Assembly: GCF_024679095.1 (NCBI RefSeq)
Contig: NW_026111653.1
Location: 248,001 to 312,000, forward strand
Length of the DNA stretch: 64,000 nt
Source of the DNA: Eriocheir sinensis
Taxonomy: Eukaryota > Arthropoda > Malacostraca > Decapoda > Varunidae
Direction of reading: 5' to 3'
Position 1 is the stretch's first letter; every line of letters begins with the position of its first letter. Both the position numbers and the translations under genes were made by a program. Positions 45,691 to 59,273 of the stretch are shown one piece after another. The notes beneath the pieces are model-generated. The model was not told the DNA's origin, did not search any database, and saw only the letters and a program-made list of their open reading frames with translations.

Positions 45691-46884
45691 ACAAAAAGCA
45701 CATAAAACAATGTATATTTGTTTCAAAATATTTATACGAATACACATAAAATAACGTATATTTCTATAGAAATATATATAAAAAATACACAAGAAATGAC
45801 GTAAATACGTACAAAAAAATATATACACAATACACATTAAATAATATAAATTCGCATCAAAATAAATAAACAAAATATCAATAAAAGAATGTGTATTTGT
45901 ATGAAAATAGATATACAAAATACACATAAAATATTGTAAATTTGTATAAAACTCTATTAAAAAAATACACAAAAATAATTTAAATTTGTATAAAAATATA
46001 TATACAAAATACACATAAAACTAGTTGAATTTCTATTGAAATACATATACAAAATACACATAAAATAATGTAAATTTGAATGAAAATATATAAACAAATA
46101 CACTTAAAATAACGTAAATTTGTATGAAATATATATAGAAAATACACATTAAATAATGTAAATATGTATAAAAAAATATATACAAAACACAAATAGAATA
46201 ATGTAAAATAGTATCAAAATAAATACACAGAATATTAATAAAATAATGTAAATTTGTATGAAAATAAAGACGCAAAATACCCATAAAACAACGCATTTCT
46301 TATGAAAATATATATACCAAAATACACATAAAATATTTAAATTTGTATTACAATAAATATACAAAATGCACATACAATAAGGTAAATTTGTATTGAAATA
46401 GATATGCAAAATACACGTAAAACAATGTAAATTTGTTTCAAAATATATATACGAATACACATAAAATAACGTAGATTTCTATAAAAATATATATACAAAA
46501 TACACATAAAATGAAGTAAATACGTATAAGAAAATGTATACAAAATACACGTAAAATAATGTAAACTCGTATCAAAATAAATAAACTAAATGCCAATAAA
46601 AGAATGTTTACTTGTATAAATATAAATATACAAAATACACATAAAATAACGTAAAATTGTATAAAACAATATACAAAAATAAACAAAATAGATATACGTA
46701 TGAAAATAGATATACAAAACACATATAAAATAATCTAAATTTGAATTGAAATAAATATAGAAAATACATAAAATAATGTAAATTTGTATCAAAATATATA
46801 TTCAAATACACATATATTAAAATTAATATACAAAATGCGTATATAATAAGGTAAATTTGTATTGAAAAAATATGCAACATACAC
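45083..46884 (+). repeat. 45-bp AT satellite, forward block 21
   Basis: The first part copies block 13. From 45,345 on it matches the second half of the 3.5-kb composite unit (48,840-50,378), so it is a partial unit at the edge of that array. It contains the clearest complete 16-monomer HOR and ends at the GCAACATACACG junction (46,874). Confidence 0.88.
45734..46448 (+). repeat. Reference 16-monomer higher-order repeat (715 bp)
   Basis: m1 to m16 can be read here in order with no gap; monomers start about every 45 bp. m1, m5, m9 and m13 start at about 45,734, 45,913, 46,092 and 46,270, then m1 again at 46,449, giving a 179-bp sub-period. Types four and eight apart share tags: AACG in m1/m5/m9/m13; TCGTATC-like ends in m3/m11; AAGGTAAATTTGTATTG-like in m7/m15. 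The same 16-mer recurs with TACG tags at 49,237-49,954, 52,740-53,455 and 56,240-56,955. Confidence 0.85.
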
Positions 46885-49800
46885 GTTTACTCATACAAAT
46901 TTATATTATTTTATTGGTATTTTGTTTATTTATTTTGATACGAATTACATGATTATATGTGTATTTGTACATATTTTTTATACGTATTTACATTATTTAA
47001 TGTGTATTTTGTTTATATATTTTCATACAAATTTACGTTATTATATGTGTATTTGTATAAATATTTTGATACAAATTTACTTTATTTCATGTATTTTGTA
47101 TATATATTTCAATTTCAATTTAGCTTATTTTGTGTGTATTTTGTATATATTTTCATACAAATTTAATTACTTCTGTGTATTTTTGTATATAGTTTTATAT
47201 AAATTTACATTATTTTATGTGTATTTTGTATATTTATATTTATACAAATACACATTCTTTTATTGCTATTTTGTTTATTTATTTTGATACGAATTTACAT
47301 TATTTTATGTGTATTTTGTATACATTTTTTTATACGTATTTACTTCATTTTGTGTATTATGTATATATATTTTTATAGAAATCTACGTTATCATATGTGT
47401 ATTCGTATATATATTTTGAAACAAATTTACATTGTTTTATATGTATTTTGCATATCTATTTCAATACAAATTTACCTTATTGTATGTGTTTTTTGTATAT
47501 TTATTTTAATACAAATTTAATTTTTGAGGTGTATTTTGGTATATATATTTTATAAATAAAAAATGCGTTATTTTATGGGTATTTTGCTTCTTTATTTTCA
47601 TACAAATTTACATTATTTTATTAATATTCTGTGTATTTATTTTGATACGATTTTACATTATTCTATTTGTGTTTTGTACATATTTTTTTATACAAATTTA
47701 CGTTATTTTAAGTGTATTTGTTTATGTATTTTCATTCAAATTTACATTAATTTATGTGTATTTTGTGTATGTATTACAATACAAATTTACCTAATTTTAT
47801 GTGTATTTTGTATATTTATTTTCATACAAATTTAAAATATTTTTGTGTATTTTTGTATATAGTTTGATACAAATTTAGGTTATTTTATGTGTATTTTGTA
47901 TATCTATTTTCATACAAATACACATTCTTTTATTGATATTTTGTTTATTTATTTTGACGCGAATTTTATGTGAATTTGTTATCATTTTATACAAATTTAC
48001 ATTATTTTATGTGTATTTTGTACATGTATTTAAATACAAATTTAACTAATTATATGTGTATTTTGTATATCTATTTTCATACAAATTGAAATTTTGTTTT
48101 TGTTTTTTTGTATATATTTTTATTCAAATTTTCGTAATCTTATAAAAATATATATACCAAAATACACATAAAATATTTAAATTTGCATTGAAATAAATAT
48201 ACAAAATGCACATACAATAAGGTAAATTTGTATTGAAGGAGATATGCAAAAATACATATAAAAGAATGTAAATTTGTTTCAAAATATATATACGAATACA
48301 AATAAAAAAACTTAAATTTCTATACAAATATATATACAAAATACACATAAAATTAAGTAAATACGTATAAAAAAATGTATACAAAATACACATAAAATAA
48401 TGTAAATTCGAATTAAAATAAATAAACAAAATACCAATAAAAGAATGTGTATTTGGATAAATATAAATATACAAAATACACATACAAAATAAACATAAAA
48501 TAAGGTAGATTTGTAAAAAAAATATATGTACAAAATACACATAAAATAATGTAAATTTATATAAAAATATATATACAAATACACATAAAATACCATGAAT
48601 TTGTATAAAAATATATATTCAAAATAAATATTAAATAATGTAAAAGCGTATAAAAATATATATACAAAGTACATATAAAATAATGTAAATTCGTATCAAT
48701 ATAAATCAACAAAACACCAATAAAATAATATATATTTGAATGATAATAAATTTACAAAATACACATAACATAACTAAAATTTGTATCAAAATATATACAA
48801 AAATACATAGAAATAATTTGAGTTTGTATGAAAATAGATATACAAAATACTCATATAATTAGTTAAATTTGTATTTAAATACATGTACAAAATACACATA
48901 AAATAATGTAAATTTGTATGAAATGAAAACAAATTCACATAAAATAACGTACATTTGTATAAAATAGATATACAAAATATACATAGAATAATGTAAAATC
49001 GTATCAAAATAAATACACAGAATATCAATAAAATAATGTAATTTTGTATGAAAATAAAGGTGCAAAATACCCATAAAATAAAGAATATTTTTTTTAAATA
49101 CATATACAAGAATACACATAGAATAATTAAATTTGTATTAAAATTAATATACAAAATGCACGTACAATAAGGAAATTTGAATTGAAAAATATACAAAATG
49201 CACATAAAACAATGTATATTTGTTTCAAAATATATATACGAATACACATAAAATAACGTATATTTCTATAGAAATATATATAAAAAATACACATGAAATG
49301 ACGTAAATACGTACAAAAAAATATATACACAATACACATTAAATAATATAAATTCGCATCAAAATAAATAAACAAAATATCAATAAAAGAATGTGTATTT
49401 GTATGAAAATAGATATACAAAATACACATAAAATATTGTAAATTTGTATAAAACTCTATTAAAAAAATACACAAAAATAATTTAAATTTGTATAAAAATA
49501 TATATATACAAAATACACATAAAACTAGTTGAATTTCTATTAAATACATATACAAAATACACATAAAATAATGTAAATTTGAATGAAAATATATAAACAA
49601 ATACACTTAAAATAACGTAAATTTGTATGAAATATATATAGAAAATACACATTAAATAATGTAAATATGTATAAAAAAAATATATACAAAACACAAATAG
49701 AATAATATAAAATAGTATCAAAATAAATACACAGAATATTAGTAAAATAATGTAAATTTGTATGAAAATAAAGACGCAAAATACCCATAAAACAACGCAT

Positions 49801-50378
49801 TTCTTATGAAAATATATATACCAAAATACACATAAAATATTTAAATTTGTATTACAATAAATATACAAAATGCACATACAATAAGGTAAATTTGTATTGA
49901 AATAGATATGCAAAATACACATAAAACAATGTAAATTTGTTTCAAAATATATATACGAATACACATAAAATAACGTAGATTTCTATAAAAATATATATAC
50001 AAAATACACATAAAATGAAGTAAATACGTATATGAAAATGTATACAAAATACACGTAAAATAATGTAAACTCGTATCAAAATAAATAAACTAAATGCCAA
50101 TAAAAGAATGTTTACTTGTATAAATATAAATATACAAAATACACATAAAATAACGTAAAATTGTATAAAACTATATACAAAAATAAACAAAATAATTAAA
50201 TTTCTATGAAAATATATATACAAAACACACATAAAATAATCTAAATTTGAATTGAAATAAATATAGAAAATACATAAAATAATGTAAATTTGTATCAAAA
50301 TATATATTCAAATACACATATATTAAAATTAATATACAAAATGAGTATATAATAAGGTAAATTTGTATTGAAAAATAT
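46874..50378 (+). repeat. 3.5-kb composite unit 1 (3,505 bp)
   Basis: Bounded by successive GCAACATACACG junctions. It consists of one reverse block (family B m12 down to m1, then m16 to about m6) and one forward block (family A m14-m16, m1-m4, family C, the ATTAGTTAAATTTG group, a full 16-mer, and family B m1-m8). It differs from units 2 and 3 by scattered substitutions and small indels. Confidence 0.87.
46885..48136 (-). repeat. 45-bp AT satellite, reverse block 22
   Basis: The reverse part of composite unit 1. Monomers run down from m12. The last ~170 bp contain GACGCGAATTTTATGTGAAT and a TTTTTGTTTTTTTG stretch before the switch TTTTCGTAATCTTATAAAAA, which is shared by all later units. 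Confidence 0.88.
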
Positions 50379-50389
50379 GCAACATACAC
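48137..50389 (+). repeat. 45-bp AT satellite, forward block 23
   Basis: The forward part of composite unit 1 (2.25 kb). It carries the unexpanded family C seed AATATATATTTGAATGA at 48,727 and one complete 16-mer (49,237-49,954). Confidence 0.88.
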
Positions 50390-53300
50390 GTTTACTCATA
50401 CAAATTTATATTATTTTATTGGTATTTTGTTTATTTATTTTGATACGAATTACATGATTATATGTGTATTTTGTACATATTTTTTTATACGTATTTACAT
50501 CATTTAATGTGTATTTTGTTTATATATTTTCATACAAATTTACGTTATTATATGTGTATTTGTATAAATATTTTGATACAAATTTACTTTATTTCATGTA
50601 TTTTGTATATATATTTCAATTTAAATTTAGCTTATTTTGTGTGTATTTTGTATATATTTTTATACAAATTTAATTACTTCTGTGTATTTTTGTATATAGT
50701 TTTATATAAATTTACATTATTTTATGTGTATTTTGTATATTTATATTTATACAAATACACATTCTTTTATTGCTATTTTGTTTATTTATTTTGATACGAA
50801 TTTACATTATTTTATGTGTATTTTGTATACATTTTTTTATACGTATTTACTTCATTTTGTGTATAATGTATATATATTTTTATAGAAATCTACGTTATCA
50901 TATGTGTATTCGTTTATATTTTGAAACAAATTTACATTGTTTTATATGTATTTTAGATATCTATTTCAATACAAATTTACCTTATTGTATGTGTTTTTGT
51001 ATATTTATTTTAATACAAATTTAATTTTTTGATGTGTATTTTTGTATATGTATTTTTATAAAAATATGCGTTATTTTATGGGTATTTTGCTTCTTTATTT
51101 TCATACAAATTTACATTATTTTATTAATATTCTGTGTATTTATTTTGATACGATTTTACATTATTCTATTTGTGTTTTGTACTTATTTTTTTATACAAAT
51201 TTACGTTATTTTAAGTGTATTTGTTTATGTATTTTCATTCAAATTTACATTATTTTATGTGTATTTTGTGTATGTATTTCAATACAAATTTACCTAATTT
51301 TATGTGTATTTTGTATATTTATTTTCATACAAATTAAAAAAAATTTTTTTATTTGTGTATATAGTTTGATACAAATTTAGGTTATTTTATGTGTATTTTG
51401 TATATCTATTTTCATACAAATACACATTCTTTTATTGATATTTTGTTTATTTATTTTGACGCGAATTTTATGTGAATTTGTTATCATTTCATACAAATTT
51501 ACATTATTTTATGTGTATTTTGTACATGTATTTAAATACAAATTTAACTAATTATATGTGTATTTTGTATATCTATTTTCATACAAATTGAAATTTTTTT
51601 TGTTTTTTTGTATATATTTTTATTCAAATTTTCGTAATCTTATAAAAATATATATACCAAAATACACATAAAATATTTAAATTTGCATTGAAATAAATAT
51701 ACAAAATGCACATACAATAAGGTAAATTTGTATTGAAAGAGATATGCAAAAATACATATAAAAGAATGTAAATTTGTTTCAAAATATATATACGAATACA
51801 AATAAAAAAACGTAGATTTCTATAAAAATATATATACAAAATACACATAAAATTAAGTAAATACGTATAAAAAAATGTATACAAAATACACATAAAATAA
51901 TGTAAATTCGAATTAAAATAAATAAACAAAATACCAATAAAAGAATGTGTATTTGGATAAATATAAATATACAAAATACACATACAAAATAAACATAAAA
52001 TAAGGTAGATTTGTAAAAATATATATGTACAAAATACACATAAAATAATGTAAATTTATATAAAAATATATATACAAATACACATAAAATACCATGAATT
52101 TGTATAAAAAAATATATTCAAAATAAATATTAAATAATGTAAAAGCGTATAAAAATATATATACAAAGTACATATAAAATAATGTAAATTCGTATCAATA
52201 TAAATCAACAAAACACCAATAAAATAATATATATTTGAATGAAAATAAATTTACAAAATACACATAACATAACTAAAATTTGTATCAAAATATATACAAA
52301 AATACATAGAAATAATTTGAGTTTGTATGAAAATAGATATACAAAATACACATATAATTAGTTAAATTTGTATTTAAATACATGTACAAAATACACATAA
52401 AATAATGTAAATTTGTATGAAATGAAAACAAATTCACATAAAATAACGTACATTTGTATAAAATAGATATACAAAATATACATAGAATAATGTAAAATCG
52501 TATCAAAATAAATACACAGAATATCAATAAAATAATGTAATTTTGTATGAAAATAAAGGTGCAAAATACCCATAAAATAAAGCATATTTTTTTTAAAAAT
52601 ACATATACAAGAATACACATAGAATAATTAAATTTGTATTAATATTAATATACAAAATGCACGTACAATAAGGGAAATTTGTATTGAAAAAATATACAAA
52701 ATGCACATAAAACAATGTATATTTGTTTCAAAATATATATACGAATACACATAAAATAACGTATATTTCTATAGAAATATAAATAAAAAAAATACACATG
52801 AAATGACGTAAATACGTACAAAAAAATATATACACAATACACATTAAATAATATAAATTCGCATCAAAATAAATAAATAAAATATCAATAAAAGAATGTG
52901 TATTTGTATGAAAATAGATATACAAAATACACATAAAATATTGTAAATTTGTATAAAACTCTATTAAAAAAATACAAAAAATAATTTAAATTTGTATAAA
53001 AATATATATACAAAATACACATAAAACTAGTTGAATTTCTATTGAAATACATATACAAAATACACATAAAATAATGTAAATTTGAATGAAAATATATAAA
53101 CAAATACACTTAAAATAACGTAAATTTGTATGAAATATATATAGAAAATACACATTAAATAATGTACATATGTATAAAAAATATATACAAAACACAAATA
53201 CAATAATGTAAAATAGTATCAAAATAAATACACAGAATATTAATAAAATAATGTAAATTTGTATGAAAATAAAGACGCAAAATACCCATAAAACAACGCA

Positions 53301-53880
53301 TTTTTTATGAAAATATATGTACCAAAATACACATAAAATATTTAAATTTGTATTACAATAAATATACAAAATGCACATACAATAAGGTAAATTTGTATTG
53401 AAATAGATATGCAAAATACACATAAAACGATGTAAATTTGTTTCAAAATATATATACGAATACACATAAAATAACGTAGATTTCTATAAAAATATATATA
53501 CAAAATACACATAAAATGAAGTAAATACGTATATGAAAATGTATACAAAATACACGTAAAATAATGTAAACTCGTATCAAAATAAATAAACTAAATGCCA
53601 ATAAAAGAATGTTTACTTGTATAAATATAAATATACAAAATACACATAAAATAACGTAAAATTGTATAAAACTATATACAAAAATAAACAAAAATAATTA
53701 AATTTGTATGAAAATAGATATACAAAACACACATAAAATAATCTAAATTTGAATTGAAATAAATATAGAAAATACATAAAATAATGTAAATTTGTATCAA
53801 AATATATATTCAAATACACATATATTAAAATTAATATACAAAATGAGTATATAATAAGGTAAATTTGTATTGAAAAATAT
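50379..53880 (+). repeat. 3.5-kb composite unit 2 (3,502 bp)
   Basis: The second unit between GCAACATACACG junctions. It shares with unit 3 private changes absent from unit 1, such as GTATTAATATTAATATAC (52,636 and 56,137) and AATGTACATATG (53,162 and 56,662). Units 2 and 3 are therefore each other's closest relatives. Confidence 0.87.
50390..51640 (-). repeat. 45-bp AT satellite, reverse block 24
   Basis: The reverse part of composite unit 2, nearly identical to blocks 22 and 26. Private marks include CGTTTATATTTTGAAAC near 50,912 and an A/T-run difference near 51,335-51,350. Confidence 0.88.
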
Positions 53881-53891
53881 GCAACATACAC
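51641..53891 (+). repeat. 45-bp AT satellite, forward block 25
   Basis: The forward part of composite unit 2, with a full 16-mer at 52,740-53,455 and the family C seed at 52,227. Confidence 0.88.
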
Positions 53892-56800
53892 GTTTACTCA
53901 TACAAATTTATATTATTTTATTGGTATTTTGTTTATTTATTTTGATACGAATTACATGATTATATGTGTATTTTGTACATATTTTTTTATACGTATTTAC
54001 ATCATTTAATGTGTATTTTGTTTATATATTTTCATACAAATTTACGTTATTATATGTGTATTTGTATAAATATTTTGATACAAATTTACTTTATTTCATG
54101 TATTTTGTATATATATTTCAATTTAAATTTAGCTTATTTTGTGTGTATTTTGTATATATTTTTATACAAATTTAATTACTTCTGTGTATTTTTGTATATA
54201 GTTTTATATAAATTTACATTATTTTATGTGTATTTTGTATATTTATATTTATACAAATACACATTCTTTTATTGGTATTTTGTTTATTTATTTTGATACG
54301 AATTTACATTATTTTATGTGTATTTTGTATACATTTTTTTATACGTATTTACTTCATTTTGTGTATAATGTATATATATTTTTATAGAAATCTACGTTAT
54401 CATATGTGTATTCGTATATATATTTTGAAACAAATTTACATTGTTTTATATGTATTTTGCATATCTATTTCAATACAAATTTACCTTATTGTATGTGTTT
54501 TTTGTATATTTATTTTAATACAAATTTAATTTTTTGATGTGTATTTTGGTATATATATTTTTATAAATAAAAAAAATGCGTTATTTTATGGGTATTTTGC
54601 TTCTTTATTTTCATACAAATTTACATTATTTTATTAATATTCTGTGTATTTATTTTGATACGATTTTACATTATTCTATTTGTGTTTTGTACTTATTTTT
54701 TTATACAAATTTACGTTATTTTAAGTGTATTTGTTTATGTATTTTCATTCAAATTTACATTATTTTATGTGTATTTTGTGTATGTATTTCAATACAAATT
54801 TACCTAATTTTATGTGTATTTTGTATATTTATTTTCATACAAATTTAAAATATTTTGTGTATTTTTGTATATAGTTTGATACAAATTTAGGTTATTTTAT
54901 GTGTATTTTGTATATCTATTTTCATACAAATACACATTCTTTTATTGATATTTTGTTTATTTATTTTGACGCGAATTTTATGTGAATTTGTTATCATTTC
55001 ATACAAATTTACATTATTTTATGTGTATTTTGTATATGTATTTAAATACAAATTTAACTAATTATATGTGTATTTTGTATATCTATTTTCATACAAATTG
55101 AAATTTTTTTTTTGTATATATTTTTATTCAAATTTTCGTAATCTTATAAAAATATATATACCAAAATACACATAAAATATTTAAATTTGCATTGAAATAA
55201 ATATACAAAATGCACATACAATAAGGTAAATTTGTATTGAAAGAGATATGCAACAATACATATAAAACAATGTAAATTTGTTTCAAAATATATATACGAA
55301 TACAAATAAAAAAACGTAGATTTCTATAAAATATATATACAAAATACACATAAAATTAAGTAAATACGTATAAAAAATTGTATACAAAATACACATAAAA
55401 TAATGTAAATTCGAATTAAAATAAATAAACAAAATACCAATAAAAGAATGTGTATTTGGATAAATATAAATATACAAAATACACATACAAAATAAACATA
55501 AAATAAGGTAGATTTGTAAAAATATATATGTACAAAATACACATAAAATAATGTAAATTTATATAAAAATATATATACAAATACACATAAAATACCATGA
55601 ATTTGTATAAAAATATATTCAAAATAAATATTAAATAATGTAAAAGCGTATAAAAATATATATACAAAGTACATATAAAATAATGTAAATTCGTATCAAT
55701 ATAAATCAACAAAACACCAATAAAATAATATATATTTGAATGAAAATAAATTTACAAAATACACATAACATAACTAAAATTTGTATCAAAATATATACAA
55801 AAATACATAGAAATAATTTGAGTTTGTATGAAAATAGATATACAAAATACACATATAATTAGTTAAATTTGTATTTAAATACATGTACAAAATACACATA
55901 AAATAATGTAAATTTGTATGAAATGAAAACAAATTCACATAAAATAACGTACATTTGTATAAAATAGATATACAAAATATACATAGAATAATGTAAAATC
56001 GTATCAAAATAAATACACAGAATATCAATAAAATAATGTAATTTTGTATGAAAATAAAGGTGCAAAATACCCATAAAATAAAGCATATTTTTTTAAAAAT
56101 ACATATACAAGAATACACATAGAATAATTAAATTTGTATTAATATTAATATACAAAATGCACGTACAATAAGGGAAATTTGTATTGAAAAAATATACAAA
56201 ATGCACATAAAACAATGTATATTTGTTTCAAAATATATATACGAATACACATAAAATAACGTATATTTCTATAGAAATATATATAAAAAATACACATGAA
56301 ATGACGTAAATACGTACAAAAAAATATATACACAATACACATTAAATAATATAAATTCGCATCAAAATAAATAAATAAAATATCAATAAAAGAATGTGTA
56401 TTTGTATGAAAATAGATATACAAAATACACATAAAATATTGTAAATTTGTATAAAACTCTATTAAAAAAATACAAAAAATAATTTAAATTTGTATAAAAA
56501 TATATATATACAAAATACACATAAAACTAGTTGAATTTCTATTGAAATACATATACAAAATACACATAAAATAATGTAAATTTGAATGAAAATATATAAA
56601 CAAATACACTTAAAATAACGTAAATTTGTATGAAATATATATAGAAAATACACATTAAATAATGTACATATGTATAAAAAATATATACAAAACACAAATA
56701 CAATAATGTAAAATAGTATCAAAATAAATACACAGAATATTAATAAAATAATGTAAATTTGTATGAAAATAAAGACGCAAAATACCCATAAAACAACGCA

Positions 56801-57381
56801 TTTTTTATGAAAATATATGTACCAAAATACACATAAAATATTTAAATTTGTATTACAATAAATATACAAAATGCACATACAATAAGGTAAATTTGTATTG
56901 AAATAGATATGCAAAATACACATAAAACGATGTAAATTTGTTTCAAAATATATATACGAATACACATAAAATAACGTACATTTCTATAAAAATATATATA
57001 CAAAATACACATAAAATGAAGTAAATACGTATAAGAAAATGTATACAAAATACACATAAAATAATGTAAACTCGTATCAAAATAAATAAACTAAATGCCA
57101 ATAAAAGAATGTTTACTTGTATTAATATAAATATACAAAATACTTATAAAATAACGTAAAATTGTATAAAACTATATAAAAAAATAAACAAAAATAATTA
57201 AATTTGTATGAAAATAGATATACAAAACAAACATAAAATAACCTAAATTTGAATTGAAATAAATATAGAAAATACATAAAATAATGTAAATTTGTATCAA
57301 AATATATATTCAAATACACATATATTAAAATTAATATACAAAATGCGTATATAATTAGGTAAATTTGTATTGAAAAAATAT
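53881..57381 (+). repeat. 3.5-kb composite unit 3 (3,501 bp)
   Basis: The third full unit. The length differs from unit 2 by one base and long stretches read the same. It is bounded by the GCAACATACACG junctions at 53,881 and 57,382. Confidence 0.87.
53892..55144 (-). repeat. 45-bp AT satellite, reverse block 26
   Basis: The reverse part of composite unit 3. Its T-rich end is shortened (TTGAAATTTTTTTTTTGTAT) relative to units 1 and 2, the usual sort of homopolymer difference. Confidence 0.88.
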
Positions 57382-57392
57382 GCAACATACAC
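55145..57392 (+). repeat. 45-bp AT satellite, forward block 27
   Basis: The forward part of composite unit 3, with a full 16-mer at 56,240-56,955 and the family C seed at 55,727. It ends in the family B group before the junction. Confidence 0.88.
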
Positions 57393-59262
57393 GTTTACTC
57401 ATACAAATTTATATTATTTTATTGGTATTTTGTTTATTTATTTTGATACGAATTACATGATTATATGTGTATTTTGTACATATTTTTTATACGTATTTAC
57501 ATTATTTAATGTGTATTTTGTTTATATATTTTCATACAAATTTACGTTATTATATGTGTATTTGTATAAATATTTTGATACAAATTTACTTTATTTCATG
57601 TATTTTGTATATATATTTCAATTCAAATTTAGCTTATTTTGTGTGTATTTTGTATATATTTTCATACAAATTTAATTACTTCTGTGTATTTTTGTATATA
57701 GTTTTATATAAATTTACGTTATTTTATGTGTATTTTGTATATTTATATTTATACAAATACACATTCTTTTATTGCTATTTTGTTTATTTATTTTGATACG
57801 AATTTACATTATTTTATATGTATTTTTTATACATTTTTTTATACGTATTTACTTCATTTTGTGTATTTTGTATATATATTTTTATAGAAATCTACGTCAT
57901 TATATGTGTATTCGTATATATATTTTGAAACAAATTTACATTGTTTTATATGTATTTTGCATATCTATTTCAATACAAATTTACCTTATTGTATGTGTTT
58001 TTTCTATATTTATTTTAATACAAATTTAATTTTTTGATGTGTATTTTGGTATATATATTTTTATAAATAAAAAAATGCGTAATTTTATGGGTATTTTGCT
58101 TCTTTATTTTCATACAAATTTACATTATTTTATTAATATTCTGTGTATTTATTTTGATACGATTTTACATTATTCTATTTGTGTTTTGTACATATTTTTT
58201 TATACAAATTTACGTTATTTTAAGTGTATTTGTTTATGTATTTTCATTCAAATTTACATTATTTTATGTGTATTTTGTATGTATTTCAATACAACTTTAC
58301 CTAATTTTATGTGTATTTTGTATATTTATTTTCATACAAATTTAAAATATTTTTGTGTATTTTGTATATAATTTGATACAAATTTAGGTTATTTTATTTG
58401 TATTTTGTATATCTATTTTCATACAAATACACATTCTTTTATTGATATTTTGTTTATTTATTTTGACATAATTTTATGTGAATTTGTTATCATTTCATAC
58501 AAATTTACATTATTTTAAGTGTATTTGTACATGTATTTAAATACAAATTTAACTAATTATATGTGTATTTTGTATATGTATTTTCATACAAATTGAAATT
58601 TATTTTTTTTTTTGTATATATTTTATTCAAATTTTCGTAATCTTATAAAATATATATACCAAAATACACATAAAATATTTAAATTTGCATTGAAATAAAT
58701 ATACAAAATGCACATACAATAAGGTAAATTTGTATTGAAAGAGATATGCAAAATACATATAAAAGAATGTAAATGTGTTTCAAAATATATATACGAATAC
58801 AAATAAAAAACGTAGATTTCTATAAAATATATATACAAAATACACATAAAATTAAGTAAATACGTATAAAAAAATGTATACAAAATACACATAAAATAAT
58901 GTAAATTCGAATTAAAATAAATAAACAAAATACCAATAAAAGAATGTGTATTTGGATAAATATAAATATACAAAATACACATACAAAATAAACATAAAAT
59001 AAGGTAGATTTGTAAAAAAATATATGTACAAAATACACATAAAATAATGTAAATTTATATAAAAATATATATACAAATACACATAAAATACCATGAATTT
59101 GTATGAAAATATATATTCAAAATAAATATTAAATAATGTAAAAGCGTATAAAAATATATATACAAATACAGATACAAAAATACACATCGAATAATTAAAT
59201 TTGTATTAAAATTAATATACAAAATGCGTATATAATAAGGTAAATTTGTATTGAAAAAATAT
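57382..59262 (+). repeat. Shortened composite unit 4 (1,881 bp)
   Basis: It begins as units 1-3, but the forward part stops in family C at about 59,160. It then joins directly to the monomer pair before the next junction (CATCGAATAATTAAATTT). About 1.6 kb, including the full 16-mer, is missing. Confidence 0.85.
57393..58644 (-). repeat. 45-bp AT satellite, reverse block 28
   Basis: The reverse part of shortened unit 4, nearly full length and in the same order as blocks 22, 24 and 26, with private changes such as TTTGTATGTATTTCAATACA near 58,276. Confidence 0.88.
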
Positions 59263-59273
59263 GCAACATACAC
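58645..59273 (+). repeat. 45-bp AT satellite, forward block 29 (truncated)
   Basis: Only family A m14-m4, family C m7-m10 and two junction-proximal monomers remain. The deletion point is at about 59,165 (ATATACAAATACAGATAC). Confidence 0.86.

Noticed and set aside
46885..50389. A perfect giant palindrome within each composite unit
   Set aside because: The reverse and forward parts hold different monomer orders and families, so the arms pair only imperfectly; it is an inversion join, not a mirror copy.
46874..57381. 3.5-kb units as LTR elements or terminal-inverted-repeat transposons
   Set aside because: The units contain only 45-bp monomers, with no coding region, primer-binding site or target duplication; the inverted parts are satellite blocks, not element termini.
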